Assembly (NCBI RefSeq): GCF_003054965.1
Contig: NZ_MIES01000020.1
Location: 1-64,000 of the forward strand
Reading direction: 5' to 3'
Length of the DNA stretch: 64,000 nucleotides
Source: Saccharospirillum sp. MSK14-1
GTDB lineage: Bacteria; Pseudomonadota; Gammaproteobacteria; Pseudomonadales; Natronospirillaceae
The notes under the pieces were generated by a model. The model did no database searches, was not told the origin of the DNA, and was given only the letters and a program-made list of their open reading frames with translations. The position numbers and the translations under genes are program-made. How positions within the stretch are numbered: the stretch's first letter is position 1; each line of letters begins with the position of its first letter. This document shows, in pieces, positions 28,627-37,854 of this stretch.

Positions 28627-31437
28627 ATGAGCCAGTTCGACAAAGAGATTTTTATTGTTGTCGATCCCGCTGACCCCAGCAGTTTTGAGGACGCTCTGCG
28701 TCAGTACCGGCTGCTGCTCGATAGCGACGAGGCCTTCGACAAAGGCAACCAGCGCCTGCTCAATGTCGAATTTGTGCACCCCGACGGCAGCCGTCTGCAG
28801 CCTGCGGACGCGGGCAAGCAGCTACCGCAACTGGAACGGGCCGTACAACGCATCCGCCAGCAGGCATTACCCACATCCATCAGCGACGGCCAACCGATCT
28901 ATCTCAGCGAAGCGCTGTTGTTTGCGGCGGCGCTGAACTACCCGGAACTGAAACCGGCGCTGCACCAGACGTCGCTGTTTATCCTCGACTACGCCCGCCG
29001 TCGCAACGACAGCGCCGATATGAATGTCGACGATGAGTTTCTGTTCGGTCTGGAAGCGCTCTACCTGCTGGCGCTGGACGACCCGGCACAACTGTGGCGT
29101 TTCACCAGCTTTATCATTCCCTACTGGGACAACGAACATCACCGCCTGGCCGACGGTCTGATGCTGCCGTTTCTGCAACAGCACGGCTGGGACGACAACC
29201 TGCTGCGCGCCTATCTGTGGTGCGACAACCCCGGCTTCCGCAGCCGTTTTCACTTAAACGAGGAAGCTCAGCCTGAAGCCGAATCGCTCTATCAGGTGCT
29301 GCAAAACGACGCCCAGCGCTACCAGCAGTTCCGCGAGCAACTGCATGAACGCCTGATGGAACGGCCGCTGCTGGCCTACCACGGCGAACAGAGCTACGAC
29401 GACACCGAACCGGTACTGAGCTTTTACCAAAGCCTGGACGCCGACTGGCCGGTCGAGGTGGAGCGCGACGACGACGAAGCATGGCTCGATGAGGTGAACC
29501 AACAGCCTTTCCAAAGCGGCACGCTGGAAAGCGAAGCCATGGCGCTGGAACAACAGATCGAAAGCGCCAACGTCGATGAAGATCCACTCGTCGTCATCGC
29601 TCTGGCGCATATGGAAGACGAAGCGGACGACATTAACGACGAGCCGCCCAGACGCCAGACCCCGGCCGAACAAATGGCCGCCCTGAACGACCGCGCAAAA
29701 GCGCGCAGCTTCAGCGACTGGCTGGGCGGGTTGGATCGCTACGACATCGAACCGCATTCGTGTCGCCTGCCGGACGAACTGGCCGATCAGTTTCCGCAGG
29801 TGCTCAACCCCGACCGCTGGCCGGTGCGACCGGGCACGCTCTACTACGCCTGGCACAGCTATCAGCGACCGGAAGTCGCAGCCGATACCCGGCGTTTGCT
29901 GTTTAACTGGATCGAGCAAAACCTGATGCCCAGCCTGTGCGACACCCTGGCGCAGGCGTGCCGCGACGGCCAACTCGACGAGTCGGTGCGCCAATACATT
30001 CTGGCAGGCAGCGGCAGCGATCACGCCAGCGCCCGCGATTGGTTAGCGCAGCACCTGAGTAACGATGCCGGCACGCTGGGCGATCGCATCTCCAATAACC
30101 AGCCCGGCTATTCGCTGTTCTTCCAGCGCAACGGCTTCCAGGCCGGCGCCATGCTGCTGTTCCAACTTCAGGTGGCGCAGCAGCAGAACCAGATTTCCGC
30201 AACGGAATTGCTTGAGTCTGTGCAGCGTCTGTGGCGTTTATTGCTCGATCTGGCACCGCAACGGATGCTGCGCAAAACCTTGCGCATCCACAGCCAATAC
30301 CCGCTGCTGCATGGCATCGACGACGAGGTGCTGGAGCACCAGCTGTACCAGCAACTGGAAGCTTGCGGCGTCGATGAAGCGCAACTGGCAGTGTTCGAGG
30401 TGATCTCGGATCAGCGCGTCAGTCATTACCGACCGGCGCATCCGCGTTTCTGGCAGCGCTACATCGCCAAACTCGATCACTTCGCCGAGGTCGAGCTGAA
30501 CGGCGGCGGCATGTTGGCAGCCCATGCGCGCAAGCAATATCTGGCCTTTCTCGACGCCCTGCAGCGTCGCGAAGACTGCGACCGCATCCAGTTCTGCATC
30601 GACCTGCAAAGCCGACATGCCGCCACCGACCCGGGCAACGAACTGCATCTGCCGGACTGGCTGGACAGCGATTTCGAACAGGCGCTGACGCATTACCTGA
30701 TCGACCATTCGGTGGTGGACGACAACCTCGACTGGGACGAGATCTACCCGGCGCGGCAAAAAGTCGGGCTGGAAACCGCCCAGCGAGTACTCGCTTACCT
30801 GAACGAGCCGGCCGATAACCCAGACCGCAGCGAACTGCAGCACTTCCTGGCTAAACATCTGGCGCAGGACCTCAGTTCACGCACCAACACCGAAACGCTG
30901 CTCGGCCCGCAATATTATCTGTGGACGCTGCTCGATGAACGGCGCAGCAATCGACTGGTCACGCTGATGCTCAACCACGGTCGGCGCGGCCTGAAACTGC
31001 TGGAACGGCAGCCGATGGAACCGGCCTATGTGGCCGCGCAAATCACCAGTGGCAACGTCGAGATGGAACAGCGCTGGTCGCATCCGGTGATGGGCCACGA
31101 CAGCATTCGCGACCCGGATGTCTCGGCCCAACTGCAGAGCGACACCGCCGCCTGGGTACTGGGGAAAATCGACCATCTGGATATCCCGCCGGCCATGCGC
31201 GTGGCTCTGGCGGTCGACTATGACGTTTTTCCGTATCTATCGGACTGGGCCAGCAAAGACGCCTTCCCGCCGCTCGATAAAGTGCTCAACGCCAAAAACC
31301 GCCAGCGCCTGGTCAGTTGGCTGGCAGAAGATGCCGAGCGTCACCGTCCCGGCCTGGAAAGCCTGAAGTCCGATCGTTCCCGCGCCGTGGGCGCTGTGGT
31401 AGCGCGTGCCTTTAATGCCCTGCTGGGCCGTTCTTAA
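28627..31437 (+). CDS. Large cytoplasmic protein of unknown function (gene 1 of 3)
   Basis: I do not recognise this 936-residue protein. The start is the ATG at 28627 with GGAG eight nt upstream. No signal peptide or membrane helix is visible. The N-terminus (KEIFIVVDPADPSSFEDALRQY) is followed by mainly helical sequence rich in Trp, Tyr, Leu, Asp and Gln (for example LEALYLLALDDPAQLWRF). An acidic linker around residues 310-345 (DEDPLVVIALAHMEDEADDINDE) splits it into an N-terminal third and a long C-terminal helical part that could be alpha-solenoid-like. No catalytic motif stands out. The next gene starts 12 nt after its stop, so it heads a three-gene operon. Confidence 0.85.
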   Translation: MSQFDKEIFIVVDPADPSSFEDALRQYRLLLDSDEAFDKGNQRLLNVEFVHPDGSRLQPADAGKQLPQLERAVQRIRQQALPTSISDGQPIYLSEALLFAAALNYPELKPALHQTSLFILDYARRRNDSADMNVDDEFLFGLEALYLLALDDPAQLWRFTSFIIPYWDNEHHRLADGLMLPFLQQHGWDDNLLRAYLWCDNPGFRSRFHLNEEAQPEAESLYQVLQNDAQRYQQFREQLHERLMERPLLAYHGEQSYDDTEPVLSFYQSLDADWPVEVERDDDEAWLDEVNQQPFQSGTLESEAMALEQQIESANVDEDPLVVIALAHMEDEADDINDEPPRRQTPAEQMAALNDRAKARSFSDWLGGLDRYDIEPHSCRLPDELADQFPQVLNPDRWPVRPGTLYYAWHSYQRPEVAADTRRLLFNWIEQNLMPSLCDTLAQACRDGQLDESVRQYILAGSGSDHASARDWLAQHLSNDAGTLGDRISNNQPGYSLFFQRNGFQAGAMLLFQLQVAQQQNQISATELLESVQRLWRLLLDLAPQRMLRKTLRIHSQYPLLHGIDDEVLEHQLYQQLEACGVDEAQLAVFEVISDQRVSHYRPAHPRFWQRYIAKLDHFAEVELNGGGMLAAHARKQYLAFLDALQRREDCDRIQFCIDLQSRHAATDPGNELHLPDWLDSDFEQALTHYLIDHSVVDDNLDWDEIYPARQKVGLETAQRVLAYLNEPADNPDRSELQHFLAKHLAQDLSSRTNTETLLGPQYYLWTLLDERRSNRLVTLMLNHGRRGLKLLERQPMEPAYVAAQITSGNVEMEQRWSHPVMGHDSIRDPDVSAQLQSDTAAWVLGKIDHLDIPPAMRVALAVDYDVFPYLSDWASKDAFPPLDKVLNAKNRQRLVSWLAEDAERHRPGLESLKSDRSRAVGAVVARAFNALLGRS

Positions 31438-31449
31438 TTCGGAGGTTTT

Positions 31450-33267
31450 ATGTCTGAAAATACCCTGACGCTCAGCGCCGCCGCGCTCGACTACATTGGC
31501 CCGCAGCAGGTTCGCATCACACGCCAGGGCGACAGCGCGCCCGAACTGGTCGCCCAGTACGAACTGATCGGCACCGAAGACGCCGACATTCACCTGCTCG
31601 ACTGGCTCGATGCGCAGCGTTTTATCGCCGTCTGCCGCGACGGTTCGATCTATATCGCCAATGCCGAAGGCGGGACTGAAGGCAACGGTTATATTCACAC
31701 CCTGGAACCGACGCTGAAACAAAACTTCGGTGGCGATCTGGGCGTCTGTCTCGATGCCAACCGTCAGCGCTTGTGGATGGCTGGCCGGATGCGGCTGCCC
31801 GGCATCCGTGGCCCTCACCTGATCAGCTTCAACCTGCCGGACCTAGCCGACGGTCCGCGACTGGCGCTGGACGCCCCGGACGAGTTGCGCTTCGAGTACG
31901 AGATGCTGACGCTGCGCGCCGATGGCAAGTTCGCGCTCTATGCGCGCAACGACAAAGACGGCTACAAATTCCGCGACCATCAATTGCTGATCATCGATCC
32001 GGATAACGAGCAAGCCGACTGGCTCGAACTCGATTCCAAACCGACACCGGAATCAGTCAGCGTCCGTCGCAGCCAGTTTCTGTTTAAAGAAGCTGGCTGG
32101 CTGGTGCAGTCGGCGGCCAATGAAGTGGTTGCCCAAGGCGAAGGCGACGAGCGTCGTTTTCAGGCCGGCGTCACCGCCATCAATCTGAATCAGCCGGACG
32201 CCAGCTGGCGGTTGCCGCTGCGCTGGCTCGACCCGGCCATGATCGATCTCGACGACGACGCCTGCGACGATTTAGCGGCGCTGGCCTCCGGCGAACTCAG
32301 CTCGCAATACAACGACAGCTGGCAGGATTTTCTCAACACCCTGACCGGCGTCTGGATCGACCCCAACCAGCCAGAGCACTTCTGGCTGGCGTGGCTCGAT
32401 GGCCGTGTTTTAAAAATCAGCCAGGACGGCCAGGCTGTTTCACCACTCTACAAACTGGGTCGTTTGGTTAACGGCGAAGTCAAAGCGCTGTTCAGCGACG
32501 CCGAAGTCGTCGCCTTGCTGCCCGCGCCGGCCGGTGAACTGCGGTTGTCGATCGGCGAATTCGAAGACGCCAGAACCTGGCAGGCGCAGCTCGACCAGAT
32601 ACAAGACGACTGGCTGATCTGTTCGCCCTATCAACCCGCCGCGCTGCAACTGGAGGCACAACGCCAGGCCATTCCTGCCGCCAGCGGCCGCATCGAAATC
32701 GCCAGCAGCGATCTGGAAAGCGACGCTGGCCAGATTGCCGCGCTGCAACAACTGCTGACGCTGATGCCCGCCATCGGCGCGCAACTCGCTCAGCAAAACC
32801 AGCCGCGTTGCTACTTTGCGTTCAGCGACAGCCTCGGCCGTCGGCAAAGCGAAGCCCAGTTTTTCCCTTACGCCGGCCACGCCGACAGCGATGGCCAGAA
32901 TGGTCGTGAGCTGTCGCAGGCCATTTTGAACGCCCTGCTTGACTGGCCGTTATCGACCGAGCAATGGCAAAATCTGCGCGCCAATATCGACCCGGAACAA
33001 CCGCTCGACCGCAAGAGCGTACTCGGCGATCTGGCCATCTGCCTGGCCTACAAAGCCGAAGAGCTGCCGCTGCTGGCGCGTTATTTCCAGCACGCCAATA
33101 CCAATCTGGAACAAGCCGACCCGCTGCACCTTAACCAGACGCTGCCGCTGATCCGCGAACAACACGACGGCAGCAGCGAACTGGCTGAATTTTTAGCCGC
33201 CGTGCCCGCGCCTTACAACGACAGCGATGCCCGCGCCGACGTGCGCGATCCTTACGACGACTGGTGA
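31450..33267 (+). CDS. Unknown beta-rich protein, paralogue of gene 3 (gene 2 of 3)
   Basis: A 605-residue cytoplasmic protein of unknown function, with GGAGG six nt before its ATG. The first 370 residues read like a beta-propeller: repeated strands with turns such as FIAVCRDGSIYIAN, RQRLWMAGRM, GKFALYARNDKDG and FWLAWLDGRVLKISQDGQAVSPLY. From about residue 417 a mixed module begins (DLESDAGQIAAL) that runs to the C-terminus through ELPLLARYF and PLIREQHDGSSELAEFLAAVPAP. The same module, in the same order, occurs in gene 3. No signal peptide. Its stop lies 7 nt before the gene 3 ATG. Confidence 0.85.
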   Translation: MSENTLTLSAAALDYIGPQQVRITRQGDSAPELVAQYELIGTEDADIHLLDWLDAQRFIAVCRDGSIYIANAEGGTEGNGYIHTLEPTLKQNFGGDLGVCLDANRQRLWMAGRMRLPGIRGPHLISFNLPDLADGPRLALDAPDELRFEYEMLTLRADGKFALYARNDKDGYKFRDHQLLIIDPDNEQADWLELDSKPTPESVSVRRSQFLFKEAGWLVQSAANEVVAQGEGDERRFQAGVTAINLNQPDASWRLPLRWLDPAMIDLDDDACDDLAALASGELSSQYNDSWQDFLNTLTGVWIDPNQPEHFWLAWLDGRVLKISQDGQAVSPLYKLGRLVNGEVKALFSDAEVVALLPAPAGELRLSIGEFEDARTWQAQLDQIQDDWLICSPYQPAALQLEAQRQAIPAASGRIEIASSDLESDAGQIAALQQLLTLMPAIGAQLAQQNQPRCYFAFSDSLGRRQSEAQFFPYAGHADSDGQNGRELSQAILNALLDWPLSTEQWQNLRANIDPEQPLDRKSVLGDLAICLAYKAEELPLLARYFQHANTNLEQADPLHLNQTLPLIREQHDGSSELAEFLAAVPAPYNDSDARADVRDPYDDW

Positions 33268-33274
33268 TCCGACG

Positions 33275-35926
33275 ATGCAAAATTTCTTTGCGCTACAAGC
33301 CAACCACCTGCTCTACGCCGACTGCGAAAACGGCGCGCCGCGTCTGTACTTATTACAAGCCGGCAACAACCTGAAAGAATGGCAACTGCGCTGGACCACA
33401 GCGCTCGATAAAGCCAGTGGCAGCATCGCCCTGACACAGCCGTTTCATGGCGTCGAAGGCCAGCAACACAGCCGCGTTGCTTACGATATTAATGGCTGTT
33501 TTTATCTGCTCGATACGCAGCGTCAGCAAACCACCTTTGTGCATCATTATCAGCGCCAGTATTGCCACGCTGTGGTGCTCAGCGACGGCAAAACGCTTGC
33601 CGTGTTGTCGGAGAAAAGCCACAACGATGACCAGCTCGATCTGTGGCAATTCGAAGGCGATGAACTGACCTTCAGCCAGACGCTGAAACTCGAATTCGCC
33701 GACGACGACATCGACGAAGACGAAGTCGGCCCCTACCCGTTCTACGACATTAAGTTCACCGATCCGCTCTTTGCCGGACCGGACAACAGCCTGATTGTCG
33801 CCTGCGCCGGCGACTACCGGCACAGCGACGACCAATGGAGGCCGGCGCAATTTGGGCTGCGCCTGAGCATCGATCGCGACGCCGGTGTGGCCTGGGAATA
33901 CGAACACAATCTCGACGCGCCACCGGAAGACTGGAGCCACAACAGCGGCCGCGTTGCAGTCGAAACTCACAGCGGTTTATTGGCATTGCCGACCATGAAA
34001 ATTTACGTCGATGCCGACGGCCGCTGGCTGAGTCAGATCGATCTGATCGACAGCACCCAGTTCGGCAGCGGCAACAACGCCCTGGTACAGCGCTTAACGG
34101 TGCGCGCTTTCAGCCCGGATGAACTGGACGACATCAGCGACCCGAACAATGATGAACACCGCCAGGAATTTCTCGCACGCATCAGCGCACTGCATTTTGC
34201 CGACAGCAAGGTCTGGGTGGTCTATAGCGATGGCTCGGTACGCGGTCTGAGTGTCGACGGCCAATGGCGTTCGCCGCTCTTTGGTGCCGCTGAAAAAACC
34301 GACGCCAATAAACGCCGCCACTTTTTTCTCGAACGCGGTCTGGTGCAATGGCCCAGCGCCGAACAACCGGCTTTTGTGTTCGACGACTGGCATCACCGGC
34401 ACTGGCTATCGCTCGATCAAAACGCCATAGCGCGGCTCACGGGCGACAGCGCCGGCCTCGATGACTGGTGCCTGCTGCCCGATGACCAGCAGTACTGGGA
34501 AGACGGCTGGGAAGCCAGCGCCGAACAGGAAATAGACCTGGCCCTGGTCGGCCGCACCGTGCTCGACGTCTTTAACCTCAATAGCGATGTGGGCGTCGGC
34601 TTCGCGCTGAAACGCCTGGTCGTCAAATGCGAAGACATCGCTGAACTGTGTCACGGCAACCGACTGATCATTGCGCTGAGCGACGGCAAACAGGTGTGGA
34701 ACGAGGAGCGCTTTTTTGCGCGCGCCATTGACGTAAAAGACGGCGCCGCTCAGATGGCGGAAATTCTCGAACACTTTATCGACTATCCCGACGCCGATAA
34801 CTGCTTCGGTGAAGGCGATAAACCGGCACTGGCCGACTGTGCGCTCCAACTGGGCTTAAGCGACGCCCGCTGGCTGCCGTTAATCAGCCGCTACCTGAAC
34901 GCCATCGACCCCGATCACGAAGCCTTTTTTGCCAGTGAAGGGATTTTCCTGTTGGAAGAACGCCACGGCGACAGCGAGCAGTGGGATGAGTTCTATCAGT
35001 CACTACCCGCTCCGATTGGCCCCGATGAAGACTGGGAAGACGAAGGTTACTTCAGTGGCCCCCAACGCAGCGACGAAGAAATCCGCGCTGGCATTCCGGC
35101 TGAGTTACTCAGTCAGCTAGCCGATATGAAGCAGCGTGCGCTTGAGCACTGGCAACAAAAACTCGATTCCATTGCCAGCGCCGATTCGGCCGATGCCATT
35201 GGCACCTTGCTCGATGACTGGCTGATCGAAAGCCATAACACCAAACGCGATCCGGACATCGGCAGTTTCGAATACAACCACCTGGACGACTGGCTGAAAT
35301 CGGGCGAACAAAAGGCGCTGGAAGCGCAGTTATATAGCTACCTGCAACACCCGATCGAAGCGCTCGCCATCAGCGAAACGGATCTGCCCGACGTCACCAT
35401 CAGCGAGTATCTCGATGCCCTGTTCAACCGTGCCGCCGAACTGCAAGCCTGGCCGCAAATCGAAGGCTACCTGCGCGCCCAGATCGACTGGCTGATTAAG
35501 ATAGACAACGGCAATGGCTGGTACGAAGACGACACGCCTTACGGCAATTACGCTGCCGAAGCGCTGCTGCGCCACAGTGACGAATACGGCCCGCTCTATG
35601 CCGAATACCTCGCCTCCCTGACGCTGGCGGTGCCGGAAGAAACCGTCGGTGAATTCCTGCGTGAACTCATTCCGCAACGCGGCATCAACGACCACACCTA
35701 CCCGGTAATACTGGCGAGACTGACGCACGCCGCCGACCAGTGGGGACGCGATGATTTCTTCACCTGGAGCGAGCAACTGAACATTGCTCAATGGCTGACC
35801 GATAACAACAAGGTCGAGGAATTTTTCGCGGCGGTGCAGGAAGATTTTTCCCGCTACAGTAATGACGAAGACGACATCGCCGACGACGTTAACGAAGTAC
35901 GCGAAGCGCTGGGGTTTGATAGCTGA
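33275..35926 (+). CDS. Unknown protein with gene-2-like core plus helical C-terminus (gene 3 of 3)
   Basis: An 883-residue protein of unknown function. I use the ATG at 33275, 7 nt after the gene 2 stop; there is no good Shine-Dalgarno sequence, so translational coupling is likely (an in-frame ATG at 33227 overlaps gene 2). Residues 1 to about 380 look like a beta-propeller (VWVVYSDGSVRGLSVDGQWRSPLF matches a gene 2 blade). About 433-590 repeats the gene 2 module, with WLPLISRYL and LEERHGDSEQWDEFYQSLPAP. A further 300 residues, helical and acidic, have no counterpart in gene 2. No membrane helix or signal peptide. Confidence 0.85.
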   Translation: MQNFFALQANHLLYADCENGAPRLYLLQAGNNLKEWQLRWTTALDKASGSIALTQPFHGVEGQQHSRVAYDINGCFYLLDTQRQQTTFVHHYQRQYCHAVVLSDGKTLAVLSEKSHNDDQLDLWQFEGDELTFSQTLKLEFADDDIDEDEVGPYPFYDIKFTDPLFAGPDNSLIVACAGDYRHSDDQWRPAQFGLRLSIDRDAGVAWEYEHNLDAPPEDWSHNSGRVAVETHSGLLALPTMKIYVDADGRWLSQIDLIDSTQFGSGNNALVQRLTVRAFSPDELDDISDPNNDEHRQEFLARISALHFADSKVWVVYSDGSVRGLSVDGQWRSPLFGAAEKTDANKRRHFFLERGLVQWPSAEQPAFVFDDWHHRHWLSLDQNAIARLTGDSAGLDDWCLLPDDQQYWEDGWEASAEQEIDLALVGRTVLDVFNLNSDVGVGFALKRLVVKCEDIAELCHGNRLIIALSDGKQVWNEERFFARAIDVKDGAAQMAEILEHFIDYPDADNCFGEGDKPALADCALQLGLSDARWLPLISRYLNAIDPDHEAFFASEGIFLLEERHGDSEQWDEFYQSLPAPIGPDEDWEDEGYFSGPQRSDEEIRAGIPAELLSQLADMKQRALEHWQQKLDSIASADSADAIGTLLDDWLIESHNTKRDPDIGSFEYNHLDDWLKSGEQKALEAQLYSYLQHPIEALAISETDLPDVTISEYLDALFNRAAELQAWPQIEGYLRAQIDWLIKIDNGNGWYEDDTPYGNYAAEALLRHSDEYGPLYAEYLASLTLAVPEETVGEFLRELIPQRGINDHTYPVILARLTHAADQWGRDDFFTWSEQLNIAQWLTDNNKVEEFFAAVQEDFSRYSNDEDDIADDVNEVREALGFDS

Positions 35927-35941
35927 GCCGGGTTAACCGGC
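35927..35941. other. Small hairpin between convergent genes
   Basis: GCCGG-GTTAA-CCGGC forms a 5-bp stem with a 5-nt loop immediately after the gene 3 stop and 2 nt before the stop of the convergent SRPBCC gene. No T run in either direction, so any terminator role is weak. Confidence 0.3.
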
Positions 35942-35942
35942 G

Positions 35943-36338
35943 TCAGCGTTCGAGCAGCGATTTCAACGCGGCCAGATCACGTTCAATGGCCGCTTTGTCA
36001 TCCTGAAATTCGCTGTCGGTCATGGCCGGGCGGCGCATCAGGGTGAACACAAACTCGCTGCCCGTACCGTTGGCGAACACCCGCATCGGGTTCAACACCA
36101 CTTCGCCGTTATCGAGTTCGACCTGATGATCCATCACGCCCAGGGTATTGTCGGGCGTGAATCGGACCCGGGCCGTGCCGAAGGGTGCTTCCGCAATCCA
36201 CACTTCGCCGTCACGCTCCAGTTGCGCTTGCGCCAGACCCGCCGCCCACTGCGGCAAATTTTCCGGATTTCCCGCAAAGGCATAAACCGCTTCGGGTTTG
36301 GCATCAATGTAGATGCTCAGGTGTTCGACTGGGTTCAT
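35943..36338 (-). CDS. SRPBCC-like (polyketide cyclase/START fold) protein
   Basis: A 131-residue protein with an SRPBCC-type start (HLSIYIDAKPEAVYAFAGNPENLPQWAAGL), a central strand region (VWIAEAPFGTARVRFTPDNTLGVMDHQVELDNGE) and a long C-terminal helix (DKAAIERDLAALKSLLE). Such proteins bind small hydrophobic ligands, but none can be named. I start at the ATG at 36336-36338; an upstream in-frame start at 36398 would overlap the puuB stop. It follows puuB copy 2 by 49 nt on the same strand and may be co-transcribed. Confidence 0.65.
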   Translation of the reverse strand: MNPVEHLSIYIDAKPEAVYAFAGNPENLPQWAAGLAQAQLERDGEVWIAEAPFGTARVRFTPDNTLGVMDHQVELDNGEVVLNPMRVFANGTGSEFVFTLMRRPAMTDSEFQDDKAAIERDLAALKSLLER

Positions 36339-36387
36339 TAGCTGAGTTCCATGGTTGATCGGGTCGTCATTGTGACAGCGCCCTTGG

Positions 36388-37692
36388 TTAAAGCACATCC
36401 TTCAAGCGGTGATACAACATCCCCAGCGCCAGCAACGGCGAACGAAAACGCGGGCCGCCGGGGAAGGTGATGTGTTTGACCTTCTCCAGCAAATCCAGAC
36501 GCCCGCTTTCAGCGTGAATGCTTTCGGCAATCACCCGGGCCGCCAGGTGAGTGACGTTGACGCCGTGGCCGGAATAAGCCTGGGCGTAGTAGATGTTGGG
36601 TTGCAGTCGGCCCACCTGGGGGAAGCGGTTGGCGCCGATGCCGATCATGCCGCCCCACTGGTAGTCGATGCGCACGTCTTTTAAATAGGGGAACACTCGC
36701 TCCAGATGCGGTTTCAGCACCGCTTCGATGGAATGCGGGTCGCGCCCGGAATAGTTGCACAGACCGCCGAACAGCAGGCGGTTGTCGGCCGACAGCCGGT
36801 AATAATCGAGCGCTACATTCATGTCGCAGACCGCGTGATTCCCCGGCAACACGCGTTTGGCCGTGGCGTCATCGAGAGGCTCGGTCGCCATCACATAGCT
36901 GCCCGCAGGCAGCACTTTCCCGGCCAGCGTCTTGTTCAGACCGGCAACATACGCATTGCCACACAGCACCAGCCGCTGCGCGGTCACCTCACCCAATTCG
37001 GTTTTGATGCGCACCGGTTCGCCTTCAACCATCTCGGTCACGGCGCTGCGTTCAAAAATCCGCACACCCAGATCGGCCGCAGCTCTGGCTTCGCCGGTCA
37101 CCAGATTCAGCGGATGCAGATGACCACTGCCGTGATCGACCACGCCGCCCAGATAACGATCCGAACCAACCACCTCGCCCAGACGCTCCGGCGGAACCAA
37201 CTCAAATTGATCACCCAGCGACGTCTTTTTCAGAGCCTCAACGTCGGCCTGAAGTTCACGCCAATGCCGGGGCCGGTTGGCGACATCGGCATACCCCCAG
37301 CGCAGATCACAATCGATGCCATAGCGTTCAATGCGCTGGGCCACAATAGCGAGCGCCTCGCTGCCCATGGCTTCCACTTCCGCCATGCCACTGTCGCCCA
37401 GGGCTTTGCGGAACGGCGCTAAACCATGACCGATGCCGCGCACCAACTGACCACCATTGCGACCGGACGCCCCCCAACCAATGCGATGCGCCTCCAGCAG
37501 CACCACGTTGTAGCCGCGCTCGGCCAGTTCCAGCGCGGTATTCACGCCACTGAAACCACCACCGACGACGCAGACATCGGCCTGAATCGATTCCGTCAGT
37601 TGCGGATAGCGTTGGTCGTAGCGGGCGGTATCAACGTAATAGGAGGCCGGATGATCCGGGCCATGGGTGCGGGGATTCAACATCGTGGTCAT
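36388..37692 (-). CDS. puuB: Gamma-glutamylputrescine oxidase type FAD enzyme, copy 2
   Basis: A 434-residue DAO-family flavoprotein related along its whole length to the protein at 22198. The FAD motif is VCVVGGGFSGVNTALELAERGYNVVLLEA (core GGGFSG, residues about 38-43), with GASGRNGGQLVRG and the C-terminal YYAQAYSGHGVNVTHLAARVIAES. It is divergent from puuR, which suggests that this copy is the regulated PuuB of the pathway. Either copy might act on a different gamma-glutamyl-polyamine or N-methylated amino acid. Confidence 0.85.
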   Translation of the reverse strand: MTTMLNPRTHGPDHPASYYVDTARYDQRYPQLTESIQADVCVVGGGFSGVNTALELAERGYNVVLLEAHRIGWGASGRNGGQLVRGIGHGLAPFRKALGDSGMAEVEAMGSEALAIVAQRIERYGIDCDLRWGYADVANRPRHWRELQADVEALKKTSLGDQFELVPPERLGEVVGSDRYLGGVVDHGSGHLHPLNLVTGEARAAADLGVRIFERSAVTEMVEGEPVRIKTELGEVTAQRLVLCGNAYVAGLNKTLAGKVLPAGSYVMATEPLDDATAKRVLPGNHAVCDMNVALDYYRLSADNRLLFGGLCNYSGRDPHSIEAVLKPHLERVFPYLKDVRIDYQWGGMIGIGANRFPQVGRLQPNIYYAQAYSGHGVNVTHLAARVIAESIHAESGRLDLLEKVKHITFPGGPRFRSPLLALGMLYHRLKDVL

Positions 37693-37754
37693 GGGTTCAA
37701 CTGTTAATTATACTGGGCAATTGTTTGGTATTTTTGACATAGCGACCGGCGCTT

Positions 37755-37835
37755 TGCAAGCCATAACCACCGTGGCTTCTGGGCTTGCATCGTGAGGGTC
37801 GGTAGCGTTTGATAGTCTGTAAAAAATAATGAAAC
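37755..37835. promoter_or_regulatory. puuB-puuR divergent control region with possible PuuR sites
   Basis: The 162-nt gap 37693-37854 holds an 8-bp inverted repeat (TGCAAGCC at 37755-37762, GGCTTGCA at 37782-37789) and AAAAAATAATGAAAC at 37821-37835. The latter matches 12 of 15 positions of the E. coli PuuR site as I remember it (AAAATATAATGAACA) and lies just upstream of puuR, where autoregulation would be expected. Assignment is tentative. Confidence 0.35.
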
Positions 37836-37854
37836 CCCCTGGAGGGATGCACCC

